Notes: generated by a model not told the origin, from the letters alone. A stretch of 64,000 bases of DNA from Dactylosporangium vinaceum (GCF_019904175.1 NZ_CP061913.1:7750001-7814000); one strand, 5' to 3'. Shown: positions 7,883-17,004, counted from the first letter of the stretch. Made by a program: numbers and translations.

Positions 7883-10800
7883 TTACATGACGGACTCCAG
7901 GTCGGCCAGGAGCTCCGAGGCCGAGGCGGCGTCAAGGGTTGCGAGCGGCACCGTACGGTCGCTGGTCCACGGGTTGGTCCCGGCCGGGCAGATCCAGATG
8001 TCGGCCAGGTGCTGGTCCGGGTGTTCGTTGGGCAGGCCCAGCATGATGCCGGGGTCGAGGTTCACGACGAGCAGGCGGCCGCCGGGCAGGTCGCGCTCCA
8101 TCTGGGCCTGGTGGGCGCCCTCGATCCCGGAGCGCCGCCAGCCGCGCCGCTCCAGGCCCAGCAGCTTCACGGTCATGGCTCGGCGGCCGTCGAAGCGGGC
8201 CAGGCGGACGGCGGCGGACTCGTCGGGGGTCAGGGAGTACACCTTCCGGCGCAGCTGTGGGAACGGTTGCAGGATGTCGTAGTCGGCCAGCACCTGCGCC
8301 CACGCCGCCACGTCCAGGTCGACCGGGTGGGCCACGCCGACGACGGCGTCGCCGGGCAGGGTGTACGGGTCGTCGGCCACGTCGGCCAGGGTGCGGTCCT
8401 CGGCGATGCGCAGGGCCGTGCCGGGGGCGCCGGGCTCGCCGGTGATCCAGATCAGGCGGCGGGCCAGGCGCCACAGGAGCGGGTGGTCGAGCAGGACGGT
8501 GCGGAACTCGGGTGCGCTCCAGCGGCGGCCGCCGGCGAGGGCCGACTCGAGGCGGCGGACCTGTTCGGTGACGACCTTGCGGACGCCCTTCCTGGCCGCG
8601 GCGAACCGTTGCTGGGCGGCGGCCGCGAGCTCGGCGTCGTCGCGGGCGGCGGGGGCCGGGAGGTCCTTGCGGCGGGTGCCGTCCGCGTCGGCAACCCACG
8701 GCTTGAGCTGATCGTCGAAGCCGGCCACGAACGTTCGCGGACCGTAGTCGAGGACCATTGTCGCGTCGGGGGCGAGGTCGAAGTGCGGGACGAGCCGGTC
8801 GGCGAGGGCCTCGGCGGTGAGGCCTATCGCCTCGGCGACCGCGGCGAGGTTGGCCTCGGCCCGGGCCCGGACGGCCTTCGCCTTGAACTTAGTGGCGATC
8901 TCGTGGAGCTGGCGCAGGGCGGCCTCGGTGCCGAGGTGCATGAGGGTGTCGAGGCCGGCGGCGGCGCGCTTGTGGGCGCCCTCGTAGGGCCAGCGCCGCA
9001 CCGCGGCGGCCAGCGCGGCGGCGGTCTCGTCGTCGCCGAGGAACGCCTGGGCGTCGAGGGTCCAGCCGCCCGCGGGCGGGGCGTCGGCCTGCTCCCACCG
9101 GCACAGCAGCTCCCAGCCGAACCGGGCCAGGTCGTGCGGCTCGCACGCCTCGCGCACGAGCGCGACCCCGGCGTAGGGCTCGCCCGCCTTCGACAGCATC
9201 AGCATCGTCAGCAATGCCCGGACCGAGTCGGCCGGGAGGGTCCCGGCCGAGTCGCCGCCCGCGGGTCGCCGGAGCCGGACCGCGGGCAGCACAATGGGGT
9301 CGGCCCACTCCGGCGGCTGCGGGATCCGGGTGGGCAGCTGCTGCAGGAGCGGGTCGGCGTCGAGCAGGTCGACGACGCCCGCTTCGGCCTTCGCCCCGTA
9401 GCCCTTCGCGGCGATCAGGACCGTCTCGCGATGCCCGGCCGCGGCGAGGGCGACGAGGGCCAGCCCGGCCTGCCGCCGCTGGACGCCGGGCTTGCCGAGC
9501 GCGGCCGGGACCAGTGCCCGGGCCGCCTCGGCCGGGTGGGCCTTCAGCCAGGCGAGGGCGTCGCGGCGCACCGACTTGAGCCGGGTCAGCCAGTCGGCGA
9601 CGAGCAGCGCGATCTCGGGGCTGGTGAACGGCAGCAGCGCGGGGCAGTTGGCCGGATTGGCCCGCACGGTGTTGAGCAGCAGCGGATAGGCGGCCAGGCC
9701 GAACCGCGCCGTGATGCGGTCGAGCCACCACTCGCCGAACCGCGGCCCCTTCGGCCGGTACACGTCCATCACCGACAGCGCCAGCTCCGGCGGCCCCTCG
9801 GTGAACACCCGGCTGGCGTGCCACTCCCAGGTGCGCCCGGCCCGGATCTCCTCGGCGTAGGCGGCGTAGTCGATGTGGCGGCTGGGCTGCGGCAGCGTGG
9901 CCAGGAGCCGTTCGCGCTCGCCGGGCGGCCACGCGACGGCCGGCTCATCGGTGCAGCGCAGGTCGAGCACGAGCGGCTTGGGTGCCCTGGGGCGCCCGAC
10001 CCACGGCGGCTTCGCGAGCACCGCGGGCAGGGCCTCGGCCGGTGCCTCGCCGGGCCGCGGGCCGCTCGCCGGGTGCAGGTGGGCCGGCGCGAGCTCGGGG
10101 TGCTTGGCCACGTGCCGGCGCAGGAGTTCGGCGACCCGGGGCCGGCCGGCCGACGCCTCGAGGATCCGCATGGCCCGGGCCGGGTACCGGTCGGCGGCGT
10201 CCGCGACGACGGCCTGGACGCCGCGCTGGGCCGCCTGGTCGACGAGCGCCTGGAACGCCCGGTCGGTCGGCACGTGCGCCAGCGCGCCCATGACGAAGTG
10301 CAGGAAGTCGGGCACCTGCAGGCTGTAGGCGACCGAGCGCCCGGTCCAGGCGTGCGCCCACACGTCGAGGATGCCGTCGCCGATGACCTCGGTGAGCGTG
10401 TGGAGCATGTGCGCGTCGGCCACGTGCCAGGGGTCCACCTCACCGGACCTGTCGAACACGGCGATCGCCTCGTCCACTGTGGACACCGAGGCCAGCAGCA
10501 GGCGGCCGAACGCACAGCCGTTCGGCAGCTCGGCCAGATCCTGCCGGGCCCAGTCCGGCTCGGCCGGGGCCAGGAACGAGGCGGCGATGCGCTGGTGCAT
10601 CGAGCCGCCCTCGCGGACCGCGCGCAGCGCCGCGACGGCCTCGGCGTGCTGCTCGCCGGGCGCGGCCGCCATGGCGATGCGCAGGCGGGCGAGGATCCAC
10701 TCGCCGTAGTGCTCCGCCCATCGCCGACCACCGAGCAGCGCCTCGAGACCGACGAACTCGGCGGCGGCGCGGACGGCGAAGACCAGGCCGTGCCGGGTGA

Positions 10801-11098
10801 CCCAGTGGTCGGCGACGGCGCTGACCCGGCCCTGCTCGCGGCGATCCTGCTCGTTGCGGATGACGACCGCCCACACCGCCGCGACGCCGAGGGGGGTGGC
10901 GTCCGGCCCGCCGCGCAGCGCGTGCAGGCCCGCGGCGCCGGCTTCCGCGGGCGTGTCGGGCAGCGCGAGGATCGCGGCCGTGCGCGCCGGGATGTCCGGC
11001 GGCGCGGCGCTCGGTTCGTACGGCACCGGCGCGCCGCCGCGGCGTGGATGGATGCTGCGCTGCCACGACGCCGGGAGTACGAACTCGTCTTCGGTCAC
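7883..11098 (-). CDS. DUF4132 domain protein
   Basis: About 1071 residues from GTG at 11098 (VTEDEFVLPASW); a longer upstream reading is antisense to the next gene and is not credible. The C-terminal ~250 residues match DUF4132, the domain also found in E. coli MolR/YehI-type proteins: YSLTPDESAAVRLARFDGR, then LLGLERRGWRRSG, and a final block PGGRLLVVNLDPGIMLGLP. The N-terminal two thirds are Ala/Leu-rich helical repeats of HEAT-like character. Molecular function is not established. GTG is preferred because no ATG with a ribosome site is nearby and the preceding bases lead straight into the intergenic region. Confidence 0.82.
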   Translation of the reverse strand: MTEDEFVLPASWQRSIHPRRGGAPVPYEPSAAPPDIPARTAAILALPDTPAEAGAAGLHALRGGPDATPLGVAAVWAVVIRNEQDRREQGRVSAVADHWVTRHGLVFAVRAAAEFVGLEALLGGRRWAEHYGEWILARLRIAMAAAPGEQHAEAVAALRAVREGGSMHQRIAASFLAPAEPDWARQDLAELPNGCAFGRLLLASVSTVDEAIAVFDRSGEVDPWHVADAHMLHTLTEVIGDGILDVWAHAWTGRSVAYSLQVPDFLHFVMGALAHVPTDRAFQALVDQAAQRGVQAVVADAADRYPARAMRILEASAGRPRVAELLRRHVAKHPELAPAHLHPASGPRPGEAPAEALPAVLAKPPWVGRPRAPKPLVLDLRCTDEPAVAWPPGERERLLATLPQPSRHIDYAAYAEEIRAGRTWEWHASRVFTEGPPELALSVMDVYRPKGPRFGEWWLDRITARFGLAAYPLLLNTVRANPANCPALLPFTSPEIALLVADWLTRLKSVRRDALAWLKAHPAEAARALVPAALGKPGVQRRQAGLALVALAAAGHRETVLIAAKGYGAKAEAGVVDLLDADPLLQQLPTRIPQPPEWADPIVLPAVRLRRPAGGDSAGTLPADSVRALLTMLMLSKAGEPYAGVALVREACEPHDLARFGWELLCRWEQADAPPAGGWTLDAQAFLGDDETAAALAAAVRRWPYEGAHKRAAAGLDTLMHLGTEAALRQLHEIATKFKAKAVRARAEANLAAVAEAIGLTAEALADRLVPHFDLAPDATMVLDYGPRTFVAGFDDQLKPWVADADGTRRKDLPAPAARDDAELAAAAQQRFAAARKGVRKVVTEQVRRLESALAGGRRWSAPEFRTVLLDHPLLWRLARRLIWITGEPGAPGTALRIAEDRTLADVADDPYTLPGDAVVGVAHPVDLDVAAWAQVLADYDILQPFPQLRRKVYSLTPDESAAVRLARFDGRRAMTVKLLGLERRGWRRSGIEGAHQAQMERDLPGGRLLVVNLDPGIMLGLPNEHPDQHLADIWICPAGTNPWTSDRTVPLATLDAASASELLADLESVM

Positions 11099-11142
11099 GG
11101 CGCTCAGACTAGTGAGCGGGTACGACACTTTTCCGCGGAACG

Positions 11143-12663
11143 CTACGGGAGCTGCTCGATCTTCCGCGGAATCAGCAGGATCGCGGCGATGCCGGCGACC
11201 CCGACGATCGCCAGGCCGACGAACACGTTGTGGGTGGCCGAATACAGGCTCGCCCGGACGTAGTCGGCCACGATCGCCGGCACGTCGCCGGGCTTGAGCA
11301 CGATGCCGGTGGCGTCGGCGCCGGAGCTCACGGCGGGCTTCACGTCCGGCGGCGCGGCGGCGAAGCGGCGGTCCAGCGTGGTGTTCGCGATCGCGCCGAA
11401 CACGGCCGCGCCGACCGCGCTGCCGACGGAGCGGAAGAACATGTTGGTGCCGGTGACCACGCCCCGGCGGTCCCACCCGACGACTGACTGCACGGCGATG
11501 AGCGTGGGTGCCGCCACGAGGCCGAGGCCGGCGCCGATGACGAAGCAGGCGATGCCCATCGCCGCGATCGTGGTGTCCTCGGTCAGCAGGGCGCACATGA
11601 CGGTACCGGCGATGATGACGACGCCACCGATGAGCGCGGTGTTGCGAAAGCCGATGCGCAGGTAGATGCGGCCCGAGAACGTCGCCGAGATCGGCCAGCC
11701 CAGCGTCATCGCCGCGACCACGAACCCGGCGACCAGGGCGCTCGTTCCCAGTACCCCCTGCGAGAAGTTGGGCACGTAGGAACTGAGGCCGATGACAAGC
11801 GCGCCGACCGCCAGCGAGACGAGGCTGCCGCCGACGAGCGTGCGGTGGCGGAACACCCAGAGGGGCAGCACGGGCTCGGCGGCGCGCCGCTCGACGAACA
11901 CGAACGCGGTCACCATGACGGCGCCCGCGGCGAAGATGGCGATGCTGGGGACGCTGCCCCACGCCCACATGATGCCGCCCTCGAGCGTGCCGAGGATGAG
12001 CAGGGTGCAGCCGCCGATGAGCAGCGCCGCACCGAGGTAGTCGATGCGGTGGGCCCGCCGCTCGACGTGCTCCTTGAGGTGCCGGGCGAACATCCACAGC
12101 GCCCACAGGCCCAGCGGCAGGTTGACGAAGAAGATCCACCGCCAGGACAGGTAGTCGGCGAAGACGCCGCCGAGGGTCGGGCCGACGACCGACGACACGC
12201 CCCACACGCCTGCCACATAGCCCTGCACGCGCGCGCGTTCCTCGACTGAGTACAGGTCGCCGATGATCGTCATGCTGATGGGCTGGATGGCGCCGGCGCC
12301 GATGCCCTGCACGGCCCGGAAGACGATGAGCGTCAGCATGCTCCACGCGGCGCCGCACAGCACCGACCCGAGCAGGAACACGGCGATGCCGAAGAACATG
12401 ACGGGCTTGCGGCCCAGCACGTCGGCGAGCTTGCCGTAGAGCGGGGTGGTGACGGCCGCGGTCAGCAGATAGATCGAGAACAGCCACGGAAAGTGCGCGA
12501 AGCCACCGAGGTCGCGCACCACCGACGGTACCGCTGTCGCGATGATCGTGCTGTCCAGCGCGACCAGGCCGGTGGTCAGCATGACCGAGCCCAGCACCGG
12601 TCCGCGCGCCGAGCGCAGCCCGACAGCGGACCGCTTGGTGAAAGTGGCCTCTTGCATTGTCAC
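11143..12663 (-). CDS. DHA2-family (EmrB/QacA) multidrug MFS exporter
   Basis: 506 residues and about 14 membrane helices. It has the DHA motif LVALDSTIIATAVPSVVRDLGG in helix 1 (residues about 33-54), the facilitator loop GKLADVLGRKPV, RAVQGIGAGAIQP (motif B), and GPTLGGVFADYLSWRWIFFVNLP (motif C, antiporter signature). Such proteins expel hydrophobic drugs in exchange for protons. The start may be GTG 12663 or ATG 12657 (MQEATF). It is 44 bp upstream of the DUF4132 gene on the same strand. Confidence 0.93.
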   Translation of the reverse strand: MTMQEATFTKRSAVGLRSARGPVLGSVMLTTGLVALDSTIIATAVPSVVRDLGGFAHFPWLFSIYLLTAAVTTPLYGKLADVLGRKPVMFFGIAVFLLGSVLCGAAWSMLTLIVFRAVQGIGAGAIQPISMTIIGDLYSVEERARVQGYVAGVWGVSSVVGPTLGGVFADYLSWRWIFFVNLPLGLWALWMFARHLKEHVERRAHRIDYLGAALLIGGCTLLILGTLEGGIMWAWGSVPSIAIFAAGAVMVTAFVFVERRAAEPVLPLWVFRHRTLVGGSLVSLAVGALVIGLSSYVPNFSQGVLGTSALVAGFVVAAMTLGWPISATFSGRIYLRIGFRNTALIGGVVIIAGTVMCALLTEDTTIAAMGIACFVIGAGLGLVAAPTLIAVQSVVGWDRRGVVTGTNMFFRSVGSAVGAAVFGAIANTTLDRRFAAAPPDVKPAVSSGADATGIVLKPGDVPAIVADYVRASLYSATHNVFVGLAIVGVAGIAAILLIPRKIEQLP

Positions 12664-12734
12664 ACCTTACGCCCGGCGGCTCGCCACGGCTGGGTACGCC
12701 GGTCCGTCGCCCGTGGTAGGCGGCGCCGCCGCGC

Positions 12735-13229
12735 TCAGGAGCAGACGTCCACGCTGAAGTCGGCGTGCCCCCGGCCGGTGTGGCACTTGAGCGTCCGCAC
12801 GCCCGAGGTGAACCGGAACCGTCCGTCGCCGCCACGGGTCAGCACGACCCGGTACCGCTCGGCCTCCACCGAGTCGTCGCCGAGGTGGGTGAGGGTCGCG
12901 GTGACGACTGTCCTGTCCCCGTCCGGCTCCTGGAGCAGGTAGATCTCGGGGCGGCCGTCGAACGGGCCGTTGAGGCCGAGCAGTTCGGCCGCGGCCGTGT
13001 CCGCCGCACCCGCCCACTGCGGGGCGGCCCGGTCGACCAGGTCGTTGAAGCCGGGCGCGGCGATCGTCCCGGCCGTGCGCTCGACGGTGATCCGGCCCGT
13101 CCAGCGTTCGCCCGCGGCGGGGGTCGCCGGGACCTTCCACGCGATGGCGCCGGACTGCTGCACCGGGTCGCTGCAGCCGGCGACGAGAACCAGCAGGAGG
13201 ATGACGATCGATGCCCGGGGCCAGCGCAC
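12735..13229 (-). CDS. Putative lipoprotein of unknown function
   Basis: 164 residues. A short positively charged start and hydrophobic stretch end in a lipobox (LVAGC, Cys at about residue 19), so the mature protein should be lipid-anchored outside the membrane. The rest (SGAIAWKVPATPAAGERWTG, then EIYLLQEPDGDRTVVTATL) looks like a small beta-rich domain. Two cysteines near the C terminus (LKCHTGRGH and VDVCS) could form a disulfide. I do not recognise the family. It follows the CGNR regulator gene by 48 bp on the same strand. Confidence 0.75.
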   Translation of the reverse strand: MRWPRASIVILLLVLVAGCSDPVQQSGAIAWKVPATPAAGERWTGRITVERTAGTIAAPGFNDLVDRAAPQWAGAADTAAAELLGLNGPFDGRPEIYLLQEPDGDRTVVTATLTHLGDDSVEAERYRVVLTRGGDGRFRFTSGVRTLKCHTGRGHADFSVDVCS

Positions 13230-13277
13230 GGCCGGAGCCTACCCGCGGCCCGGCGGCGCCGCTGCCCGGCGGTGCGC

Positions 13278-13835
13278 TCAGGCGCGGCGGCGCTGCTTCT
13301 TGGCCCGGTTGCCGCAGCTGTCCATGGAGCACCAGCGGCGGCGGCCGGGGCGGGAGAGGTCGAGGAACAGGGCGTTGCAGGACGGGTCGGCGCAGGCGCG
13401 GATCCGGGTGACCGCCGGGGAGGTGACAAGCTCCAGGGCGTCCCGCGCGACCAGGGCGAGGGTGCCGGTGACGGGGTCGTTGGCGTACCAGCGCAGCTCA
13501 CCGCCGTCGCCCAGGGCCGGCACGGGGACGGTTCGCGTGGCGGCCTGGTTGACCCGTTCACGCGGGGCCTCGCCCGCGGCCTCGGGACCCCCGGCGCTGC
13601 GGGCGGCCTCCACCAGGGCGTACACGGCCTCGCGCAGCTGCTGGGCGTCGCGGACGATCGGCTCGGGCACGACGCTGCCGGGGACCGGGGCCACCGGGCC
13701 GCACTGGCCCACCCAGGCGGACAGCGCCGGCCCGTCCGTCAGCTCCTCGACGGCGTGGTCGGTGCCGCGGGCGCGCAGCGTGCGGGTGAAGTCGAGGCAG
13801 AGCCGCCCGGCACCCTGGCGGAAGGTATCGGCCAT
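13278..13835 (-). CDS. CGNR zinc-finger (ABATE domain) regulator
   Basis: About 185 residues. The N-terminal part matches the ABATE ligand-binding-like domain (LCLDFTRTL, then LREAVYALVEAA). The C-terminal ~45 residues are a CGNR zinc finger: CADPSCNALFLDLS, then RRWCSMDSCGNRAK, giving four Cys ligands and the name-giving CGNR. Proteins of this kind are putative transcription regulators of stress or efflux genes. ATG 13835 is preferred over the in-frame GTG 13841 because a TANNNT-type -10 box (TAGGCT, 13847-13842) would place the transcript start at this ATG, a leaderless arrangement. A palindrome sits over the -35 region. Confidence 0.9.
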   Translation of the reverse strand: MADTFRQGAGRLCLDFTRTLRARGTDHAVEELTDGPALSAWVGQCGPVAPVPGSVVPEPIVRDAQQLREAVYALVEAARSAGGPEAAGEAPRERVNQAATRTVPVPALGDGGELRWYANDPVTGTLALVARDALELVTSPAVTRIRACADPSCNALFLDLSRPGRRRWCSMDSCGNRAKKQRRRA

Positions 13836-13855
13836 CGGCACAGCCTAGACCCTAC

Positions 13856-13870
13856 ACCGGTTTAACCGGT
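13856..13870. promoter_or_regulatory. Palindrome ACCGGTTTAACCGGT upstream of CGNR gene
   Basis: Perfect 7-bp arms ACCGGTT/AACCGGT around one T, located 21 bp before the CGNR start codon and overlapping where the -35 box of its likely leaderless promoter should be. This is the layout of an autorepression site. It also lies 27 bp past the stop of the hydrolase gene that is transcribed towards smaller coordinates. Confidence 0.6.
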
Positions 13871-13896
13871 ACAGCCGCCGGCGACGCCCGCCCGGG

Positions 13897-14799
13897 TCAG
13901 CGGCCGCCGCGATCCCGGACCCGGTCCAGCAGGTCGCGCAGGGCGGCCAGGACGGGGGCGGGCTGCTGCACGTGGAGGTACTGGTGCGACGCCCCCGCGA
14001 TCAGCCGCTGCTCGCCGCGCGGGACCGAGGCCGCGATCGCCGCGTGCAGTGCGTGGATGCCCGCGTGCGCCGGCTCCAGGAGATCCGCGGGCATGTGCTG
14101 CACCCAGAACGGGTTCTTGTCGGCGGCGGTGAGGACGATCAGCGGGACGTCCGGGAGGGGGCCGGCCGCGGACAGCTCCGCATACACCTCGTCCTCCAGG
14201 TTGCGGCCCTCCGCGATGCCGGTGCGCCAGTGCTCCAGGCGGTGCTCCACGAGGGGCGAGCGGATGTCGTCGGGCCACTGGGAGTACAGCTGCGAAAGGG
14301 CTTGCCGCGAAGCGTCGAGCTGCTCGAGGGTCAGGTCGGGCAGCGCGTCCCACGTGGGTTTGAGCTGCTCGTTGAGCGCCACGACCGCCGGCGGGAGGAA
14401 GCGCAGGATGTCCTCGTGGCCGGGGTCGATGAAGAGCAGCCCGGCGACGTCCGCCGGGTGCAGCTGCGCGAAGCGGCGGGCGTAGACGGCGCCCAGCGAG
14501 TGGCCGGCCAGGACGTACGGGCCCGGGATCCCCGCGGCGGCAAGCGCGCAGCGCAGTTCCTCGGCGACGGCGGCGGCGGAGCGCGGCAGGGCGACGGGGT
14601 CGCTCCAGCCCGTGCCGGCCCGGTCGTACGTGACGGCGGTGGTCAGCTCGGCCGCGCCCTGCAGCAGGTTGTCGTACTCCAGGCCGATCAGGCCCGCGCC
14701 GGGCAGCAGGACGAGCGGCGGGCCGCCGGCGCCGGCCCGGTACAGCGCGATCCGCCGGCCGCCCACCTCGACGAGCTCACCCCGTGGCAATGTTCTCAT
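13897..14799 (-). CDS. Alpha/beta hydrolase
   Basis: 300 residues. Typical alpha/beta-hydrolase landmarks appear in order: an oxyanion strand-loop PPLVLLPGAGLIG, YDRAGTGWSD, the nucleophile elbow GHSLGA (Ser at about residue 113), an acid-bearing strand PLIVLTAADKNPF, and a catalytic His in GASHQYLHVQQP. Related proteins hydrolyse esters or related bonds, but the substrate is unknown. An in-frame ATG at 14811 is an alternative start. It is divergent from an ArsR-like regulator with an operator-like palindrome covering the start region, so repression by that regulator is likely. Confidence 0.87.
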   Translation of the reverse strand: MRTLPRGELVEVGGRRIALYRAGAGGPPLVLLPGAGLIGLEYDNLLQGAAELTTAVTYDRAGTGWSDPVALPRSAAAVAEELRCALAAAGIPGPYVLAGHSLGAVYARRFAQLHPADVAGLLFIDPGHEDILRFLPPAVVALNEQLKPTWDALPDLTLEQLDASRQALSQLYSQWPDDIRSPLVEHRLEHWRTGIAEGRNLEDEVYAELSAAGPLPDVPLIVLTAADKNPFWVQHMPADLLEPAHAGIHALHAAIAASVPRGEQRLIAGASHQYLHVQQPAPVLAALRDLLDRVRDRGGR

Positions 14800-14831
14800 G
14801 AATGCGAACATTATCAGGTGTGCGACTATTA
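14791..14831. promoter_or_regulatory. Operator-like palindrome and direct repeat in hydrolase/ArsR divergon
   Basis: TGTTCTCAT GA ATGCGAACA (14791-14810) is a 20-bp dyad with one mismatched pair. Next to it, TGCGAACATTA and TGCGACTATTA form an 11-bp direct repeat with two mismatches, the second ending about 8 bp before the regulator start at 14836. On the minus strand GATAAT can serve as a -10 box for the hydrolase, so the sites overlap its promoter. Confidence 0.5.
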
Positions 14832-14835
14832 GCCA

Positions 14836-15363
14836 ATGGACCCGGTCGAGCTCCTGCTGCACCCGGTGCGGCTGCGGATCGTGCACGCGCTGTCGGGCGG
14901 GCGGACGCTTACCACGCAGCAGCTGTGCGAGCGCATCGCCGACGCGTCGAAGGCCACGGTGTACCGCCACGTCGCCGTCCTCGCCGAGGCCGGCATCCTG
15001 GAGACGACGCAGGAGCAGCAGGTGCGCGGGTTCGTCGAGCGGCACTACCGCCTCCAGCCGGCCCGGGCCGCGGTCAGCGCCGAGCGGGCGGCCGCGGCGA
15101 CCGTCGACGATCACCGGCGGGCCTTCGCGGCGTCGATGGCGGCGCTGCTCGCGGAGTATCAGGCGTACCTCGACGACCCGGGGGCCGACCCGGCGCGGGA
15201 TCAGGTCGGCTACCGCCAGCACGCCGTCTGGCTCACCCAGCACGAGCGCGAGCAGCTCATCGCGGGCATGCGGGCCGCAATCGTGCCGCACCTCGCCAAC
15301 GAGCCGGCCGAGGGCCGTTCGCAGCACCTCCTGAGCCCGATCCTCTTTCCGCTGCGCGACTGA
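14836..15363 (+). CDS. ArsR-like winged-helix transcriptional regulator
   Basis: 175 residues. The N-terminal ~90 residues form a winged helix of the ArsR/HTH_20 type: LLHPVRLRIVHALSGG, then LCERIADASKATVYRHVAVLAEAGIL as the recognition region. The rest is helical, with a long second half (HRRAFAASMAALLAEYQAYLDDP, LTQHEREQLIAGMRAAIV) that in this family dimerises or binds an effector. No metal-binding Cys pattern is seen, so an organic ligand is more likely than a metal. It is divergent from the hydrolase. Confidence 0.88.
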   Translation: MDPVELLLHPVRLRIVHALSGGRTLTTQQLCERIADASKATVYRHVAVLAEAGILETTQEQQVRGFVERHYRLQPARAAVSAERAAAATVDDHRRAFAASMAALLAEYQAYLDDPGADPARDQVGYRQHAVWLTQHEREQLIAGMRAAIVPHLANEPAEGRSQHLLSPILFPLRD

Positions 15364-15467
15364 CCCGATCCGCGCGGCGAGGTCCGGCCACGCGGAGCAC
15401 CGGCCGGCTCGGACCGGGCCCGCCCCGGCAGCGGTCGGGCGGCGCCGCGCGGCAGGCATAGAGTGCG

Positions 15468-16469
15468 GTGGTGACGCAGACTCTCCGGCTCACCGGTTAC
15501 GCGCACGGCGGCGGCTGTGCCTGCAAGATTCCGCCCGGCGAGCTGGAGGCGGTGGTGGCCGGGCTGACCGGCGGCAGCGCGCCGGACGGGCCGGGAGAGC
15601 TCCTGGTCGGGCTCGACGACGGCGACGACGCGGCGGTCGTGTCGATCGCGAACGGCATGGCCGTCGTGGCGACCGCCGACTTCTTCACGCCGGTGGTCGA
15701 CGACGCGTACGACTGGGGCCGGATCGCCGCGGCCAACGCGCTCTCCGACGTCTATGCGATGGGCGGCCGGCCGGTGGTGGCCGTGAACCTGCTCGCCTGG
15801 CCGCGCGAGGTGCTGCCGATGGAGCTGGCGGCGGAGGTACTGCGCGGCGGCCTCGACATCGCCCGCGAGGCGCGCTGTCACGTGGCCGGCGGGCACTCCG
15901 TCGACGACCCCGAGCCGAAGTACGGCATGGCCGTCACGGGCCTGGCCGACCCCGATCGCCTGCTGCGCAACGACCGCGGCCGGCCGGGCGTGCCGCTCAC
16001 GCTCACCAAGCCGCTCGGCATCGGCGTGCTCAACAGCCGGCACAAGGCGACAGGCGAGCCGTTCCCGCACGCGGTGGCCGCGATGACGACGCTCAACCGC
16101 GACGCGTCCGAGGCGGCGCTCGCGGCCGGGGCCGTGTGCGCGACCGACGTGACGGGCTTCGGGCTGCTGGGCCACCTGCACAAGCTGGCCCGGGCCAGCG
16201 GCGTCACGGCCGTGGTGTCGGCCGCGGCCGTACCGTATCTGGACGGTGCCCGGGCGGCGCTGGCCGACGGGTTCGTCAGCGGCGGCACCCGGCGCAACCT
16301 CGACTGGGTCCGGCCGCACCTGGACAGCGGCTCGGTCGGCGAGGACGAGCTGCTGCTGCTCGCCGACGCGCAGACCTCCGGCGGGCTACTGGTGGCCGGC
16401 GAGGTGCCCGGATATCCGGTGATCGGCGAGCTCGTCGCGGCCGCGGGCCCGACACTGCGCGTGATTTGA
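15468..16469 (+). CDS. selD: Selenide, water dikinase (selenophosphate synthetase)
   Basis: 333 residues. SelD makes selenophosphate from selenide and ATP, the selenium donor for selenocysteine and selenouridine. The N-terminal signature YAHGGGCACKI places the catalytic residue at Cys17, matching the position in E. coli SelD, so this enzyme uses Cys rather than Sec. Other conserved blocks: DDAAVV, TADFFTPVVDDAYDWGRIAAANALSDVYAMGG, GGHSVDDPEPKYG, LTKPLGIGVL, TDVTGFGLLGHL and DAQTSGGLL. Tandem GTGs at 15468 and 15471 are both possible starts; TAGAGT at 15459-15464 would fit leaderless initiation at 15471. It lies near a selenoprotein formate dehydrogenase operon, a likely consumer of its product. 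Confidence 0.96.
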   Translation: MVTQTLRLTGYAHGGGCACKIPPGELEAVVAGLTGGSAPDGPGELLVGLDDGDDAAVVSIANGMAVVATADFFTPVVDDAYDWGRIAAANALSDVYAMGGRPVVAVNLLAWPREVLPMELAAEVLRGGLDIAREARCHVAGGHSVDDPEPKYGMAVTGLADPDRLLRNDRGRPGVPLTLTKPLGIGVLNSRHKATGEPFPHAVAAMTTLNRDASEAALAAGAVCATDVTGFGLLGHLHKLARASGVTAVVSAAAVPYLDGARAALADGFVSGGTRRNLDWVRPHLDSGSVGEDELLLLADAQTSGGLLVAGEVPGYPVIGELVAAAGPTLRVI

Positions 16470-16578
16470 CCGGAACATCCATGCTTACGTCGTTTGACAT
16501 CGGACGATCAGCCGACAGCCAGTGACGGCGATCACGACCTAAGATCACCCTTCGTTACTGCGAGGACGGGGTCGCGGG

Positions 16579-16980
16579 TTGAGCAGGCAGTACTCGGTTC
16601 CGGAGCGTCTCGGCGCGTTCGGGCTGACGGTCGCGGCCGCGGCCGCGGTCTGGCCGGCGGTCACCGCCGGGAGCGGTGTCGGTCTGCCGTGCCCGCTGCG
16701 CTGGGCGACCGGCGTGCCCTGTCCGGCCTGCGGGCTGACCACCGCGTCCGTGGATCTCGTGCACGGTCACGTGCTCGCGGCGCTGGGCGCCAACCCGGCC
16801 GTGTTCGGGCTGGCGCTGCTCACGGCGGTTGCGGTACCACTGCTGGCGTTACGGCACCTCGGTGTCGTGCGCCCTCCGGAGCCGTGGTCACCGCAAGCCC
16901 GGCGCCGGGTCGCAGTGACGATGCTCGCCGCCGCAACGGCGAGCTGGCTGTTCCAGCTCCACCGTGCAGACCTTTTCTGA
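16579..16980 (+). CDS. DUF2752 small membrane protein
   Basis: 133 residues from a TTG start, preceded by a GAGGACGGGG ribosome-binding stretch. Three hydrophobic segments are visible, near residues 10-30, 55-80 and 105-125. The motif PCPLRWATGVPCPACGLTTA contains the CPxCGxT signature of DUF2752. Function of this family is unknown; the two close cysteine pairs suggest a redox or metal role in the membrane. It is followed 24 bp later by an RDD gene, so the two are likely co-transcribed. Confidence 0.85.
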   Translation: MSRQYSVPERLGAFGLTVAAAAAVWPAVTAGSGVGLPCPLRWATGVPCPACGLTTASVDLVHGHVLAALGANPAVFGLALLTAVAVPLLALRHLGVVRPPEPWSPQARRRVAVTMLAAATASWLFQLHRADLF

Positions 16981-17004
16981 TAGTTGGTAGGAGAGAGAAC
17001 CCCC

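Noticed and set aside
7883-12835. A 1650-codon open frame on the minus strand
   Set aside because: Its first part is antisense or out-of-frame to the well-supported DHA2 exporter and only the part from 11098 shows family similarity (DUF4132).
16470-16578. TTGACA-like -35 box upstream of DUF2752
   Set aside because: A TTTGACATC is present but no -10 at proper spacing could be seen, so no promoter is called.
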